Shown: piece by piece, positions 6,224-12,780 of the stretch
Numbering within the stretch: position 1 is the stretch's first letter
Layout of the letters: the number at the start of each line of letters is the position of its first letter
NCBI GenBank assembly: GCA_902766515.1
Contig: CACXEB010000009.1
Location: 1 to 16,221 of the forward strand
Origin: an uncultured Eubacteriales bacterium
GTDB taxonomy: Bacteria; Bacillota_A; Clostridia; Christensenellales; Aristaeellaceae
DNA length: 16,221 nucleotides
Direction: 5' to 3'
Program-made: the position numbers and the translations under genes
The notes under the pieces: generated by a model
The model's database searches: none
Told to the model about the DNA's origin: nothing
Seen by the model: only the letters and a program-made list of their open reading frames with translations

Positions 6224-7837
6224 TCAGTCGTCCACATCCGCCAGCGTCTGGCTGAGCACCTTCCGCACGGCGCCCGGGCCTGCCAGCATCTGCCGGAAAT
6301 CGTCCTTCACCTTCTCCGCCAGCCCGGCAGCGGCCAGGTCGACCCCGAAGAGGCGGGCATCGGACAGCAGCGCGTCCAGCTGCCCCGTCAGGCTGTCCGG
6401 TTCGCCGAAGCGCACACCGGCCAGGGCCGCCTGCAGCATATCCAGCAGCGGATCCGGACTGATCGCCATGGGCTCTCCCATGTTATCGACGCCCAGCAGG
6501 TAGCGCAGCCACGCCGCCAGGGCCAGCGGAATGCCGGTCAGGTCAGCCGGATCACGGTCCGGATCGGCCATGTAGCTCTTGATGGTTTCGCCGAAGCGGA
6601 TCGGCACTTTCTGGCTGGTATCGCAGGCAATGCGCTGCGGCGTATCCGGCATGAAGGGATTCGGCAGGCGGACGCTGACCACGGTATCGATGAAGTCCCT
6701 CGGGTTCAGGACGCCCGGATCGGTCACGACGGGCAGGCCCTCCCTGTACCCGATCAGCCGCACCAGGCGGTTGAGGTCCTCGTCCCGCATCTCGTCCGAA
6801 ATGCGCTCATACCCCAGCAGGCAGCCGAAGACCGCCAGCGCGGTATGCAGCGGGTTCAGGCAGGTGGTGACCTTCATGCGCTCCACCTTGTTGACCGTCT
6901 CCCGGTCCGTGAAAATGAAGCCCGCCTGCTCCAGCGGCGGCCGGCCGTTGGGGAACTGGTCTTCGATGACGAGGTACTCGCTCTCCTCCGCGTTGACGAA
7001 GGGCGCGATATAGGTATGCTTCGACGTGATGACCGGATCCAGTCCCGTCAGGCCGTCCGTGCGCAGCATCGCTTCCACGGAAGCATCCGGCCGCGGCGTG
7101 ATCTTGTCGATCATGGTCCAGGGGAAGCTGACCTTCTGCGGATCCCGGACGTAGTCGATGAATCCCCGGTCCCCCCAGGCGTCCGCGCACGCCATCACCG
7201 CGGCCGCCAGCTTTTCGCCGTTGAGGGAGCAGTTATCCATGCTGACCATGGCGATCGGCAGCGCCCCGGCCTGGTACCGGGTGTACAGCAGCGCGATCAC
7301 CTTGCCGATATAGCTCTTCGGCTTCGCGGGACCGGCCTTCAGATCCGCCGCCACATCAGCCAGCTGCTCGCCCTGGCCGTTGACCAGGCTGTAGCCCTTC
7401 TCAGTGATCGTGAAGGACGCCATCTGCAGCGATGGATTCCGGAAGATCTCCTTCAGCGCGGAGAACTCCTGCCCGTTTTCGCTGTCCAGGATGCAGGAGG
7501 CCGCGATGCTGCCGATGACGGTCTTATCCACGCGGCCGTTCGCTTTCAGCGTGACAAGCAGCGTATAGTTATCGTTGGGTCGGTAGCCCTTTTCGACGAT
7601 CTCATAGTCATAGCCCTCCACTGCGATCAGACCGGTGTCCATGGCGCCGGATTCCAGGAGCTTCTGCACCGCGTGGCACTGGAACGCGCGGAAAATGTTG
7701 CCTGCGCCGAAATGCACCCAGCGCGGCGACCGTGCTGTCACGGCGATCATCTGTTTCCGGTCAAACGCCGGCAGCTTATATCCCTTTTCCTCCCAGGCCG
7801 GTCTGTCGCGCAGGCCCGATTCATTGAGTGTCAGCAT
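6224..7837 (-). CDS. mannitol dehydrogenase / fructuronate reductase family oxidoreductase
   Basis: NAD(P)-dependent polyol or sugar-acid oxidoreductase, cytosolic, 537 residues. The Rossmann nucleotide-binding motif VHFGAGNIFRAF lies at about 41-52. Further family motifs follow: VSMDNCSLNGEKL, FPWTMIDKITPRP, YLVIEDQFPNGRPPLE, and the catalytic Lys/Asn/His signature MKVTTCLNPLHTAL. The family includes mannitol 2-dehydrogenase, fructuronate reductase (UxuB) and tagaturonate reductase (UxaB). Sequence alone does not settle the substrate, though the EDQFPNGRPPLE stretch and sugar-acid context nearby favour a hexuronate. I start at the ATG at 7837 (AAAGGA about 9 nt upstream) rather than 13 codons earlier, where there is no good site. 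It is a single-gene transcript with its own promoter and terminator. Confidence 0.88.
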   Translation of the reverse strand: MLTLNESGLRDRPAWEEKGYKLPAFDRKQMIAVTARSPRWVHFGAGNIFRAFQCHAVQKLLESGAMDTGLIAVEGYDYEIVEKGYRPNDNYTLLVTLKANGRVDKTVIGSIAASCILDSENGQEFSALKEIFRNPSLQMASFTITEKGYSLVNGQGEQLADVAADLKAGPAKPKSYIGKVIALLYTRYQAGALPIAMVSMDNCSLNGEKLAAAVMACADAWGDRGFIDYVRDPQKVSFPWTMIDKITPRPDASVEAMLRTDGLTGLDPVITSKHTYIAPFVNAEESEYLVIEDQFPNGRPPLEQAGFIFTDRETVNKVERMKVTTCLNPLHTALAVFGCLLGYERISDEMRDEDLNRLVRLIGYREGLPVVTDPGVLNPRDFIDTVVSVRLPNPFMPDTPQRIACDTSQKVPIRFGETIKSYMADPDRDPADLTGIPLALAAWLRYLLGVDNMGEPMAISPDPLLDMLQAALAGVRFGEPDSLTGQLDALLSDARLFGVDLAAAGLAEKVKDDFRQMLAGPGAVRKVLSQTLADVDD

Positions 7838-7864
7838 ATATCTTGGTCCTTTCAAAATTTTCCC

Positions 7865-7880
7865 GCCGGCGCCCACCGGC
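7865..7880 (-). promoter_or_regulatory. small GC hairpin in the oxidoreductase 5' leader
   Basis: GCCGG and CCGGC arms flank a 6-nt loop between the predicted transcription start near 7885 and the ribosome binding site near 7847. It could stabilise the message. No riboswitch fold is apparent. Confidence 0.3.
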
Positions 7881-7891
7881 CCGGCAAGCGT

Positions 7892-7920
7892 ATTGTATCG
7901 GAAGACAGCACAAAAAGCAA
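7892..7920 (-). promoter_or_regulatory. sigma-A type promoter of the oxidoreductase gene
   Basis: On the minus strand, -35 TTGCTT (7920-7915) and -10 TACAAT (7897-7892) are 17 bp apart. The -35 hexamer is identical to that of the rpsF promoter. Predicted start near 7885 gives a leader of about 48 nt. Confidence 0.75.
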
Positions 7921-7922
7921 GC

Positions 7923-7938
7923 GGTAATTCTCATTACC
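7923..7938. promoter_or_regulatory. operator-like dyad GGTAATTCTCATTACC
   Basis: Perfect inverted repeat with 6-bp arms and a 4-bp centre, ending 2 bp upstream of the -35 of the oxidoreductase promoter (centre near -46). It lies outside any gene and is likely a regulator binding site. The nearby TetR-type protein is one candidate, but the dyad beside that gene's own promoter has a different sequence. Confidence 0.45.
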
Positions 7939-7954
7939 TCCTGCTTTTCAAACG

Positions 7955-7967
7955 CCTTTTCAAAAGG
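7955..7967. repeat. short palindrome CCTTTTCAAAAGG
   Basis: Perfect dyad of 6-bp arms around one base, between the TetR stop codon and the oxidoreductase promoter. On the minus strand it is not followed by a T-run, so it is not a canonical terminator, and the one-base loop argues against an RNA hairpin. It may be a protein site or chance. Confidence 0.3.
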
Positions 7968-7982
7968 TCCGGGTCCGTTTCT

Positions 7983-8609
7983 TTATTCTGTTTGCAGACC
8001 GGCAAGCTCTTCCCGCCCCGCATCTGTCAGCCAGGGTGACAGCACCGTCCAGTGCGCATCCAGGAAAGCCCGCTGATCAATCCGCTCAAACTGTGCCATC
8101 CGGATATGACTCTGCATCCAGGCCACATGGGACCACAGGAGGATCTTCAGCACCCGCTGCCGGGTGATTCCCGTAAAGTACGGCTGGAACAGCCCCAGTT
8201 CGATCAGTCGGTCGATGGCCATGTCCAACTGGCTGTGCACCCTCAGAATATTATCCCGGGTCGCGGACCGGGTGATCACAAACACTTCCGGATCAAGAAA
8301 ATAGAAGCTGTTGCGCTGCAGGGAGTCGAGCATATTATTGATAATCTTTTCGAGCTGGTGCAGGCCGGTCACCGGCTCCGAGACCAGGGTAACCGCCAGA
8401 TCGTCCTGCAGAAGCCCCTGAACCAGGTCCAGCTTCTTTGGAAAATGGTAGGTCAGGTTGCCGACGCTGATGCCCAGTTCCGCCGCGATAGCGCGCATGC
8501 TGACATTCTTATAGCCATACCGGTTGAACATCGTCCGTGCCGTCGTTATGATATGCCTCCGGGTATCCATTCCGACTGCATAAGACCCTTTCTTCATTCT
8601 TTTACCCAT
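7983..8609 (-). CDS. TetR/AcrR-family transcriptional regulator
   Basis: One-component DNA-binding regulator of 208 residues. The N-terminal helix-turn-helix is a clear TetR type: RHIITTARTMFNRYGYKNV, then MRAIAAELGISVGNLTYHF and PKKLDLVQGL, about residues 18-68. The rest is the helical effector-binding and dimerisation domain, which does not reveal the ligand. The start at 8609 has GAGG with 8-nt spacing. The gene lies upstream of the oxidoreductase on the same strand and is divergent from metF. The dyad beside its promoter suggests autoregulation. Which neighbour it controls cannot be read from the sequence. Confidence 0.9.
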   Translation of the reverse strand: MGKRMKKGSYAVGMDTRRHIITTARTMFNRYGYKNVSMRAIAAELGISVGNLTYHFPKKLDLVQGLLQDDLAVTLVSEPVTGLHQLEKIINNMLDSLQRNSFYFLDPEVFVITRSATRDNILRVHSQLDMAIDRLIELGLFQPYFTGITRQRVLKILLWSHVAWMQSHIRMAQFERIDQRAFLDAHWTVLSPWLTDAGREELAGLQTE

Positions 8610-8664
8610 CTTCGATCCCTCGCGTCATTCAGACAAATCTCTCACGGTTTACAGAACGTTTTAC

Positions 8665-8693
8665 ATTATGACGCCAAAACGGGCAATTGTCAA
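8665..8693 (-). promoter_or_regulatory. near-consensus promoter of the TetR-family gene
   Basis: On the minus strand, -35 TTGACA (8693-8688) is a perfect match and -10 is CATAAT (8670-8665), separated by 17 bp. Transcription should start near 8658, giving a leader of about 48 nt. A promoter this strong in front of a repressor gene usually implies tight negative control. Confidence 0.85.
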
Positions 8694-8694
8694 G

Positions 8695-8715
8695 ATATAC
8701 ACATAAAGTGTATAT
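8695..8715. promoter_or_regulatory. 21-bp operator-like inverted repeat next to the TetR-family promoter
   Basis: Perfect 8-bp arms ATATACAC and GTGTATAT around a 5-bp centre ATAAA, 1 bp upstream of the -35 hexamer (centre near -47). Both predicted transcripts start outside it, so it should act as DNA rather than RNA. It is the best candidate operator for the adjacent TetR-type regulator. Confidence 0.55.
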
Positions 8716-8733
8716 GCAGTATAGCCTGAATGC

Positions 8734-8756
8734 CACTGTTCGCCCCGTGAACAGTG
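8734..8756. promoter_or_regulatory. inverted repeat upstream of metF
   Basis: Perfect 8-bp arms CACTGTTC and GAACAGTG with a 7-bp centre, in the untranscribed spacer between the tetR and metF promoters, about 65 bp upstream of the metF -10. No T-run follows on either strand, so it is not a terminator. It may bind a regulator of the methionine genes. Confidence 0.4.
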
Positions 8757-8818
8757 ATAAAAAAGCATCGCAAATACGATCTTTCAGCGGGTCCGCTCTA
8801 TCACTTTTCAGAAACCTG

Positions 8819-8827
8819 TGCTATAAT
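8819..8827 (+). promoter_or_regulatory. extended -10 promoter of metF
   Basis: The sequence TGCTATAAT contains a perfect -10 and the TG of an extended -10. The -35 region (around TATCAC, 8799-8804) matches poorly, as tolerated by extended -10 promoters. Transcription would begin near 8834, leaving a leader of about 31 nt, too short for a SAM riboswitch or T-box. Confidence 0.7.
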
Positions 8828-8864
8828 GGCCCTGTCAATCGGACAAGGAAAGGACGCGTACCGC

Positions 8865-9755
8865 ATGAACATGGCGAACATTCTGGAAATTGTCACCTCC
8901 CCGGCGCTCACCCTGTCCTTCGAGGTCTTTCCTCCCAAGGCAAACGCCGCGGCGGAATCGGTCATGCGCGCAGCGCAGGCGGTCGCGGCGCTGAAGCCGG
9001 CGTACGTCAGCGTGACCTACGGCGCGGGCGGCGGCACCAGCGCGTATACGGTCCAGCTGGCGCAGTCCATCGAACAGGATTATCGGCTGCCCGTACTGAC
9101 CCACCTGACCTGCGTCTCCTCCTCCCACGAGGCGGTGAGGGCGCAGGTGCAGCGCATGCAGGAAGCGAACCTGACCAACGTGCTGGCGCTGCGCGGCGAT
9201 ATTCCGGAAGCGATGGCAGACGCCGACCGGTCCCAATGGAGCTACCGGCACGCCAGTGATCTGATCAGCGAGCTGCGCGGATACGGCAGCTTCTGCGTCG
9301 GCGCGGCCTGCTACCCCGAAAAACACCCGGAAAGCGCCGATACGCGGGCGGACCTGGACGGACTCCGGCGAAAGATCGATGCCGGCGCCGATTTTCTCAC
9401 GACCCAGATGTTTTTTGACAACGACCTGTTTTTCCGGTTCATGTACCACCTGCGCGACAGGGGCATCACCGCGCCCGTGGTGCCCGGCATCATGCCGATC
9501 ACGGACGCCCGGCAGGTCCAGCGCGCCATCACCCTGTCCGGCTGCTCCGTGCCCAAGCGCTTCCTGAGCCTGGTCGACCGGTTCGGCCACGAGCCTGAAG
9601 CCATGCGCCAGGCCGGCATCGCCTACGCGACCGACCAGATCATCGACCTGTACGCGAACGGCATCCGGCACGTGCACGTCTACACCATGAACAAGCCGGA
9701 CGTCGCGGCGCGGATCCAGGCCAACCTGACCGGGATCCTGGGAAGCGTATGGTGA
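8865..9755 (+). CDS. metF: methylenetetrahydrofolate reductase
   Basis: Flavoprotein that reduces 5,10-methylene-tetrahydrofolate to 5-methyl-tetrahydrofolate, the methyl donor for MetH. The 296-residue length matches bacterial MetF. Family motifs are clear: LSFEVFPPKA at about 17-26, SVTYGAGGG, LTHLTCV, NVLALRGD, AACYPEKHPES, TQMFFDNDLFFRF and PGIMPI. The start at 8865 (ATGAACATG) has AAAGGA about 10 nt upstream. The longer frame from 8754 would begin upstream of the promoter, so it is excluded; the ATG at 8871 is an alternative. It is the first gene of a three-gene methionine operon, and its stop overlaps the next start by 7 nt. Confidence 0.95.
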   Translation: MNMANILEIVTSPALTLSFEVFPPKANAAAESVMRAAQAVAALKPAYVSVTYGAGGGTSAYTVQLAQSIEQDYRLPVLTHLTCVSSSHEAVRAQVQRMQEANLTNVLALRGDIPEAMADADRSQWSYRHASDLISELRGYGSFCVGAACYPEKHPESADTRADLDGLRRKIDAGADFLTTQMFFDNDLFFRFMYHLRDRGITAPVVPGIMPITDARQVQRAITLSGCSVPKRFLSLVDRFGHEPEAMRQAGIAYATDQIIDLYANGIRHVHVYTMNKPDVAARIQANLTGILGSVW

Positions 9756-10363
9756 CCGGAATCCCGCGGATCACGCGCATCCCGGACGACCGCCGGTATG
9801 ACGAGCGGGCGATCCTGCGCTACGCGGGCGTCCGCTCCGGCCCGGCGGACCAGCTGCCCCTCGCGGAATGCCTGTCGCTGGCGGACGGCCTGGGCAGCGG
9901 CCGGGTGGTCTGGCAGCTTCTTCCTATTGTATATACACCGGACAGCATCGCCTTCGGCACGGTCCGGACCGAATCCAGGGCGCTGCGGACCGCGCTGGAC
10001 GGCTGCAGCCACGCAGTGCTGTTTGCCGCCACCCTCGGCATCGGCTTTGACCAGCTGATCGCGCGTTACCGCACCGTCAGCCCGTCCCGGGCCCTGCTGC
10101 TGCACGCGATCGGCGCGGAAAGGATCGAGCGCGTCTGCGATCGCTTTACCGACCAGCTGAAAACCGGGGAAGGCCTCCGCCTTCGGCCGCGGTTCAGCCC
10201 CGGCTATGGGGACTGGCCGCTGGAAGCGCAAAAGGAGATCTTCAGCCTGCTTGACTGCGGCCGAAAGATCGGACTGACACTCAACGCGAGCCTGATCATG
10301 AGCCCGTCCAAAAGCGTGACGGCCGTGGCCGGGATCGAACGACAGGAGGATGAACTGCCTTGA
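9749..10363 (+). CDS. stand-alone cobalamin-dependent methionine synthase activation protein
   Basis: Predicted to reactivate MetH when its cobalamin is oxidised, by reductive methylation using S-adenosylmethionine. The 204-residue protein corresponds to the C-terminal activation (Met_synt_B12) domain of E. coli MetH. It keeps the SAM-binding motif RFSPGYGD at about 148-155, followed by GLTLNASLIMSPSKSVTAV. Its position between metF and a metH that lacks this domain supports the role strongly. The ATG at 9749 overlaps the metF stop, with a modest GGGAAG site upstream. Its own stop overlaps the metH TTG start by 4 nt. Split activation proteins of this type are known in Thermotoga and Clostridia. 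Confidence 0.92.
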   Translation: MVTGIPRITRIPDDRRYDERAILRYAGVRSGPADQLPLAECLSLADGLGSGRVVWQLLPIVYTPDSIAFGTVRTESRALRTALDGCSHAVLFAATLGIGFDQLIARYRTVSPSRALLLHAIGAERIERVCDRFTDQLKTGEGLRLRPRFSPGYGDWPLEAQKEIFSLLDCGRKIGLTLNASLIMSPSKSVTAVAGIERQEDELP

Positions 10364-12780
10364 CGGTAAAAGAGCTTCTACAGCGCGGCGTCGTCCGGAT
10401 GGACGGCGGTATGGGCACCCTGCTGCAAAGCCGCGGGCTGCTGCCGGGCGAACGGCCCGAGAACTGGAACCTCTCACATCCCGACATTATCCGGGGCATT
10501 CACGCGGCCTACCTGGAAGCCGGCAGCCAGATCATCACCGCCAACACGTTCGGGGCCAACGGCCTGCGCTTTGATCCCGAGGCGCTGCCCCGGGTCATCG
10601 AAGCCGGCATCCGCCTGGCCCGTGAGGCGATCGCGCAGGCCGGCGGGCAGTCGCCCCGCTTTGTCGCCCTCGACGTCGGTCCCAGCGGCCGGCTGCTGAA
10701 GCCATACGGGGATCTCGCGTTTGAGGACGCTGTCCGGCTGTTTTCCGAGGTCGTCCGCATCGGCGCCGCCGCCGGGGCCGATCTGGTGTTCATTGAAACG
10801 ATGAACGACAGCTACGAGACCCGCGCCGCGCTGCTGGCCGCCAAGGAGTCCTGCGGCCTGCCCGTGTGGGTGTCCAACGCGTATGGCGAGGATGGCAAGC
10901 TGATGACCGGCGCCACGCCCGAGGCCATGGCCGCCATGCTGGAAGCCCTCGGCGCGGACGCGATCGGCATGAACTGCTCCTGCGGTCCGGAGGCGCTCGT
11001 CCCTGTCGCCCGGCGGTACCTGCGCGCCGCGTCCGTCCCGGTGCTGCTGAAGCCCAATGCGGGAATGCCGCGGGTGGAGGACGGAAAAACCGTCTACGAC
11101 GTGGGACCGGACGATTTCGCCCGCCAGGTCCGGGACCTCGTACAGGAAGGGATCCGGATCGTCGGCGGATGCTGCGGGACGACGCCCGAATACATCGCCG
11201 CGCTCACGGAGGCTGTCCGTCCGCTGTCGCCCCGGCCGCTGCCCGCGCAGGACCGGACTGTCGTCTCATCCGGCACTCACGCCGTCATCCTCGGGGACCG
11301 GCCCGTCCTGATCGGCGAGCGGCTGAACCCGACCGGCAAAAAGGTCTTCCGCCAGGCGCTGCTGGACCAGGACATGGGTTATATCCTGAACGAAGCGCTC
11401 CGGCAGCAGGAAGCCGGCGCCGACCTGCTGGACGTCAATGTGGGCATTCCGGAAGCGGACGAGCCCGCCCTGCTCAGGCGCGTCGTGGAGGAACTGCAGG
11501 CGGTCATGGACCTGCCTCTGTGCATCGACAGCGCCAACCCCCAGGCGCTCGAAGCCGCGCTGCGGATCGTCAACGGCAAGCCCCTCGTCAATTCCGTCAA
11601 CGGGAGCGAAAAAAGCCTGTCCACCGTCCTGCCGCTGGTCAGGCACTACGGGGCGGCCGTGATCGCCCTGACCCTGGACGAGCAGGGCATTCCCCCGACT
11701 GCTGACGGCCGGTTCCGGATCGCGGAGCGCATCCTGGCCGCCGCTGAAGAGCTGGGGATCGACCGCCGGCACATCGTGTTTGACGCCCTGACCATGACCG
11801 TCAGCGCATCGGACGACGCCGCCCGCGTGACGCTGGACACGCTGCGCATGATCCATGACCGCCTGGGCTGCGCGACGGTGCTGGGCGTATCCAACGTGTC
11901 ATTCGGCCTGCCGCGCCGCCCGGCGCTGAACGCCGCCTTCCTGACCGCCGCCATGGCCAACGGGCTGAGCGCCGCGATCATGAACCCGCTGTCCGACGAG
12001 ATGATGTCGGCGTACTATGCGTATGTGGCCCTGACCGGCGCCGATCCGCGCTGCGCAGCCTACATCCGGTACGCGTCCGGCCATCCCGGGGCCGCGCCGG
12101 CCCCTGCTGCGGCAGCGCCCGTCCGCCCGGCCGGGACCGACAGCGGCACGACGCCGCTGCGGGACGCCGTCCGGAAGGGTCTGCGGGAGGAAGCCGCCCG
12201 GCTGACCCGGGAGAGGATCAGCGGCGGCGCCGATCCCCTGAATCTCATCCAGGACCACCTGATGCCCGCGCTGGATCAGGCGGGGCAGGCGTTTGAAGCA
12301 AAGACGCTGTACCTGCCGCAGCTGATGATGGCGGCGGAAGCGGCGGAAGCGGCCTTCCGCGAGATCAAAGCCGCCATGAAAGCGCGCGCGGAAGCAGCGC
12401 CGCAGCGGTGTCCGGTCGTGATTGCCACGGTGCAGGGGGATGTGCACGACATCGGAAAGAACATCGTACGCCTGCTATTGGAAAATTATGGCTTCCAGGT
12501 CGCGGACCTGGGCAAGGACGTCGCCCCGCGGACCGTGCTGGAAGCCGTTCAGCGCCTGCAGGCGCCCTGCTGCGGACTCAGTGCCCTGATGACCACGACC
12601 GTGCCCGCCATGGCGGAGACGATCCGGCTGATCCATCAGGAAGCGCCCTTCTGCCGGGTCATCGTCGGCGGCGCGGTGCTGACGCCGGAGTACGCGCAGC
12701 GGATCGAAGCGGACTATTACGCCGCCAACGCCATGGAAACCGTCAGGATCTGCCAGAATCTTACGGAATCGGCAGGATAA
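10360..12780 (+). CDS. metH: cobalamin-dependent methionine synthase lacking the activation domain
   Basis: Transfers the methyl group of 5-methyl-tetrahydrofolate to homocysteine through bound cobalamin. The 806-residue protein has a homocysteine-binding barrel (about 1-290; DGGMGT at 15-20; zinc ligands C206, C271 and C272), a pterin-binding barrel (about 305-565; LIGERLNPTGKK), a Pro/Ala-rich linker (about 574-592), a cobalamin cap domain, and a cobalamin domain with DVHDIG, where H696 is the axial ligand. It ends there; the activation domain is encoded by the preceding gene. The start is TTG at 10360, with AGGAGG 10 nt upstream and a TTGA overlap with the previous stop. The last 20 bp overlap the opposite-strand kinase gene. 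Confidence 0.95.
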   Translation: MTVKELLQRGVVRMDGGMGTLLQSRGLLPGERPENWNLSHPDIIRGIHAAYLEAGSQIITANTFGANGLRFDPEALPRVIEAGIRLAREAIAQAGGQSPRFVALDVGPSGRLLKPYGDLAFEDAVRLFSEVVRIGAAAGADLVFIETMNDSYETRAALLAAKESCGLPVWVSNAYGEDGKLMTGATPEAMAAMLEALGADAIGMNCSCGPEALVPVARRYLRAASVPVLLKPNAGMPRVEDGKTVYDVGPDDFARQVRDLVQEGIRIVGGCCGTTPEYIAALTEAVRPLSPRPLPAQDRTVVSSGTHAVILGDRPVLIGERLNPTGKKVFRQALLDQDMGYILNEALRQQEAGADLLDVNVGIPEADEPALLRRVVEELQAVMDLPLCIDSANPQALEAALRIVNGKPLVNSVNGSEKSLSTVLPLVRHYGAAVIALTLDEQGIPPTADGRFRIAERILAAAEELGIDRRHIVFDALTMTVSASDDAARVTLDTLRMIHDRLGCATVLGVSNVSFGLPRRPALNAAFLTAAMANGLSAAIMNPLSDEMMSAYYAYVALTGADPRCAAYIRYASGHPGAAPAPAAAAPVRPAGTDSGTTPLRDAVRKGLREEAARLTRERISGGADPLNLIQDHLMPALDQAGQAFEAKTLYLPQLMMAAEAAEAAFREIKAAMKARAEAAPQRCPVVIATVQGDVHDIGKNIVRLLLENYGFQVADLGKDVAPRTVLEAVQRLQAPCCGLSALMTTTVPAMAETIRLIHQEAPFCRVIVGGAVLTPEYAQRIEADYYAANAMETVRICQNLTESAG

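Noticed and set aside
8734..8756. Inverted repeat considered as a terminator
   Set aside because: It is followed by an A-run on the plus strand and has no T-run after it on the minus strand, so neither orientation gives a rho-independent terminator.
8828..8864. SAM riboswitch or T-box upstream of metF
   Set aside because: The predicted leader is about 31 nt and shows none of the expected stems.
10350..10574. ATG at 10350 as the metH start
   Set aside because: It is in another frame and gives a short unrelated product; the TTG at 10360 is in the metH frame with a well-spaced AGGAGG.
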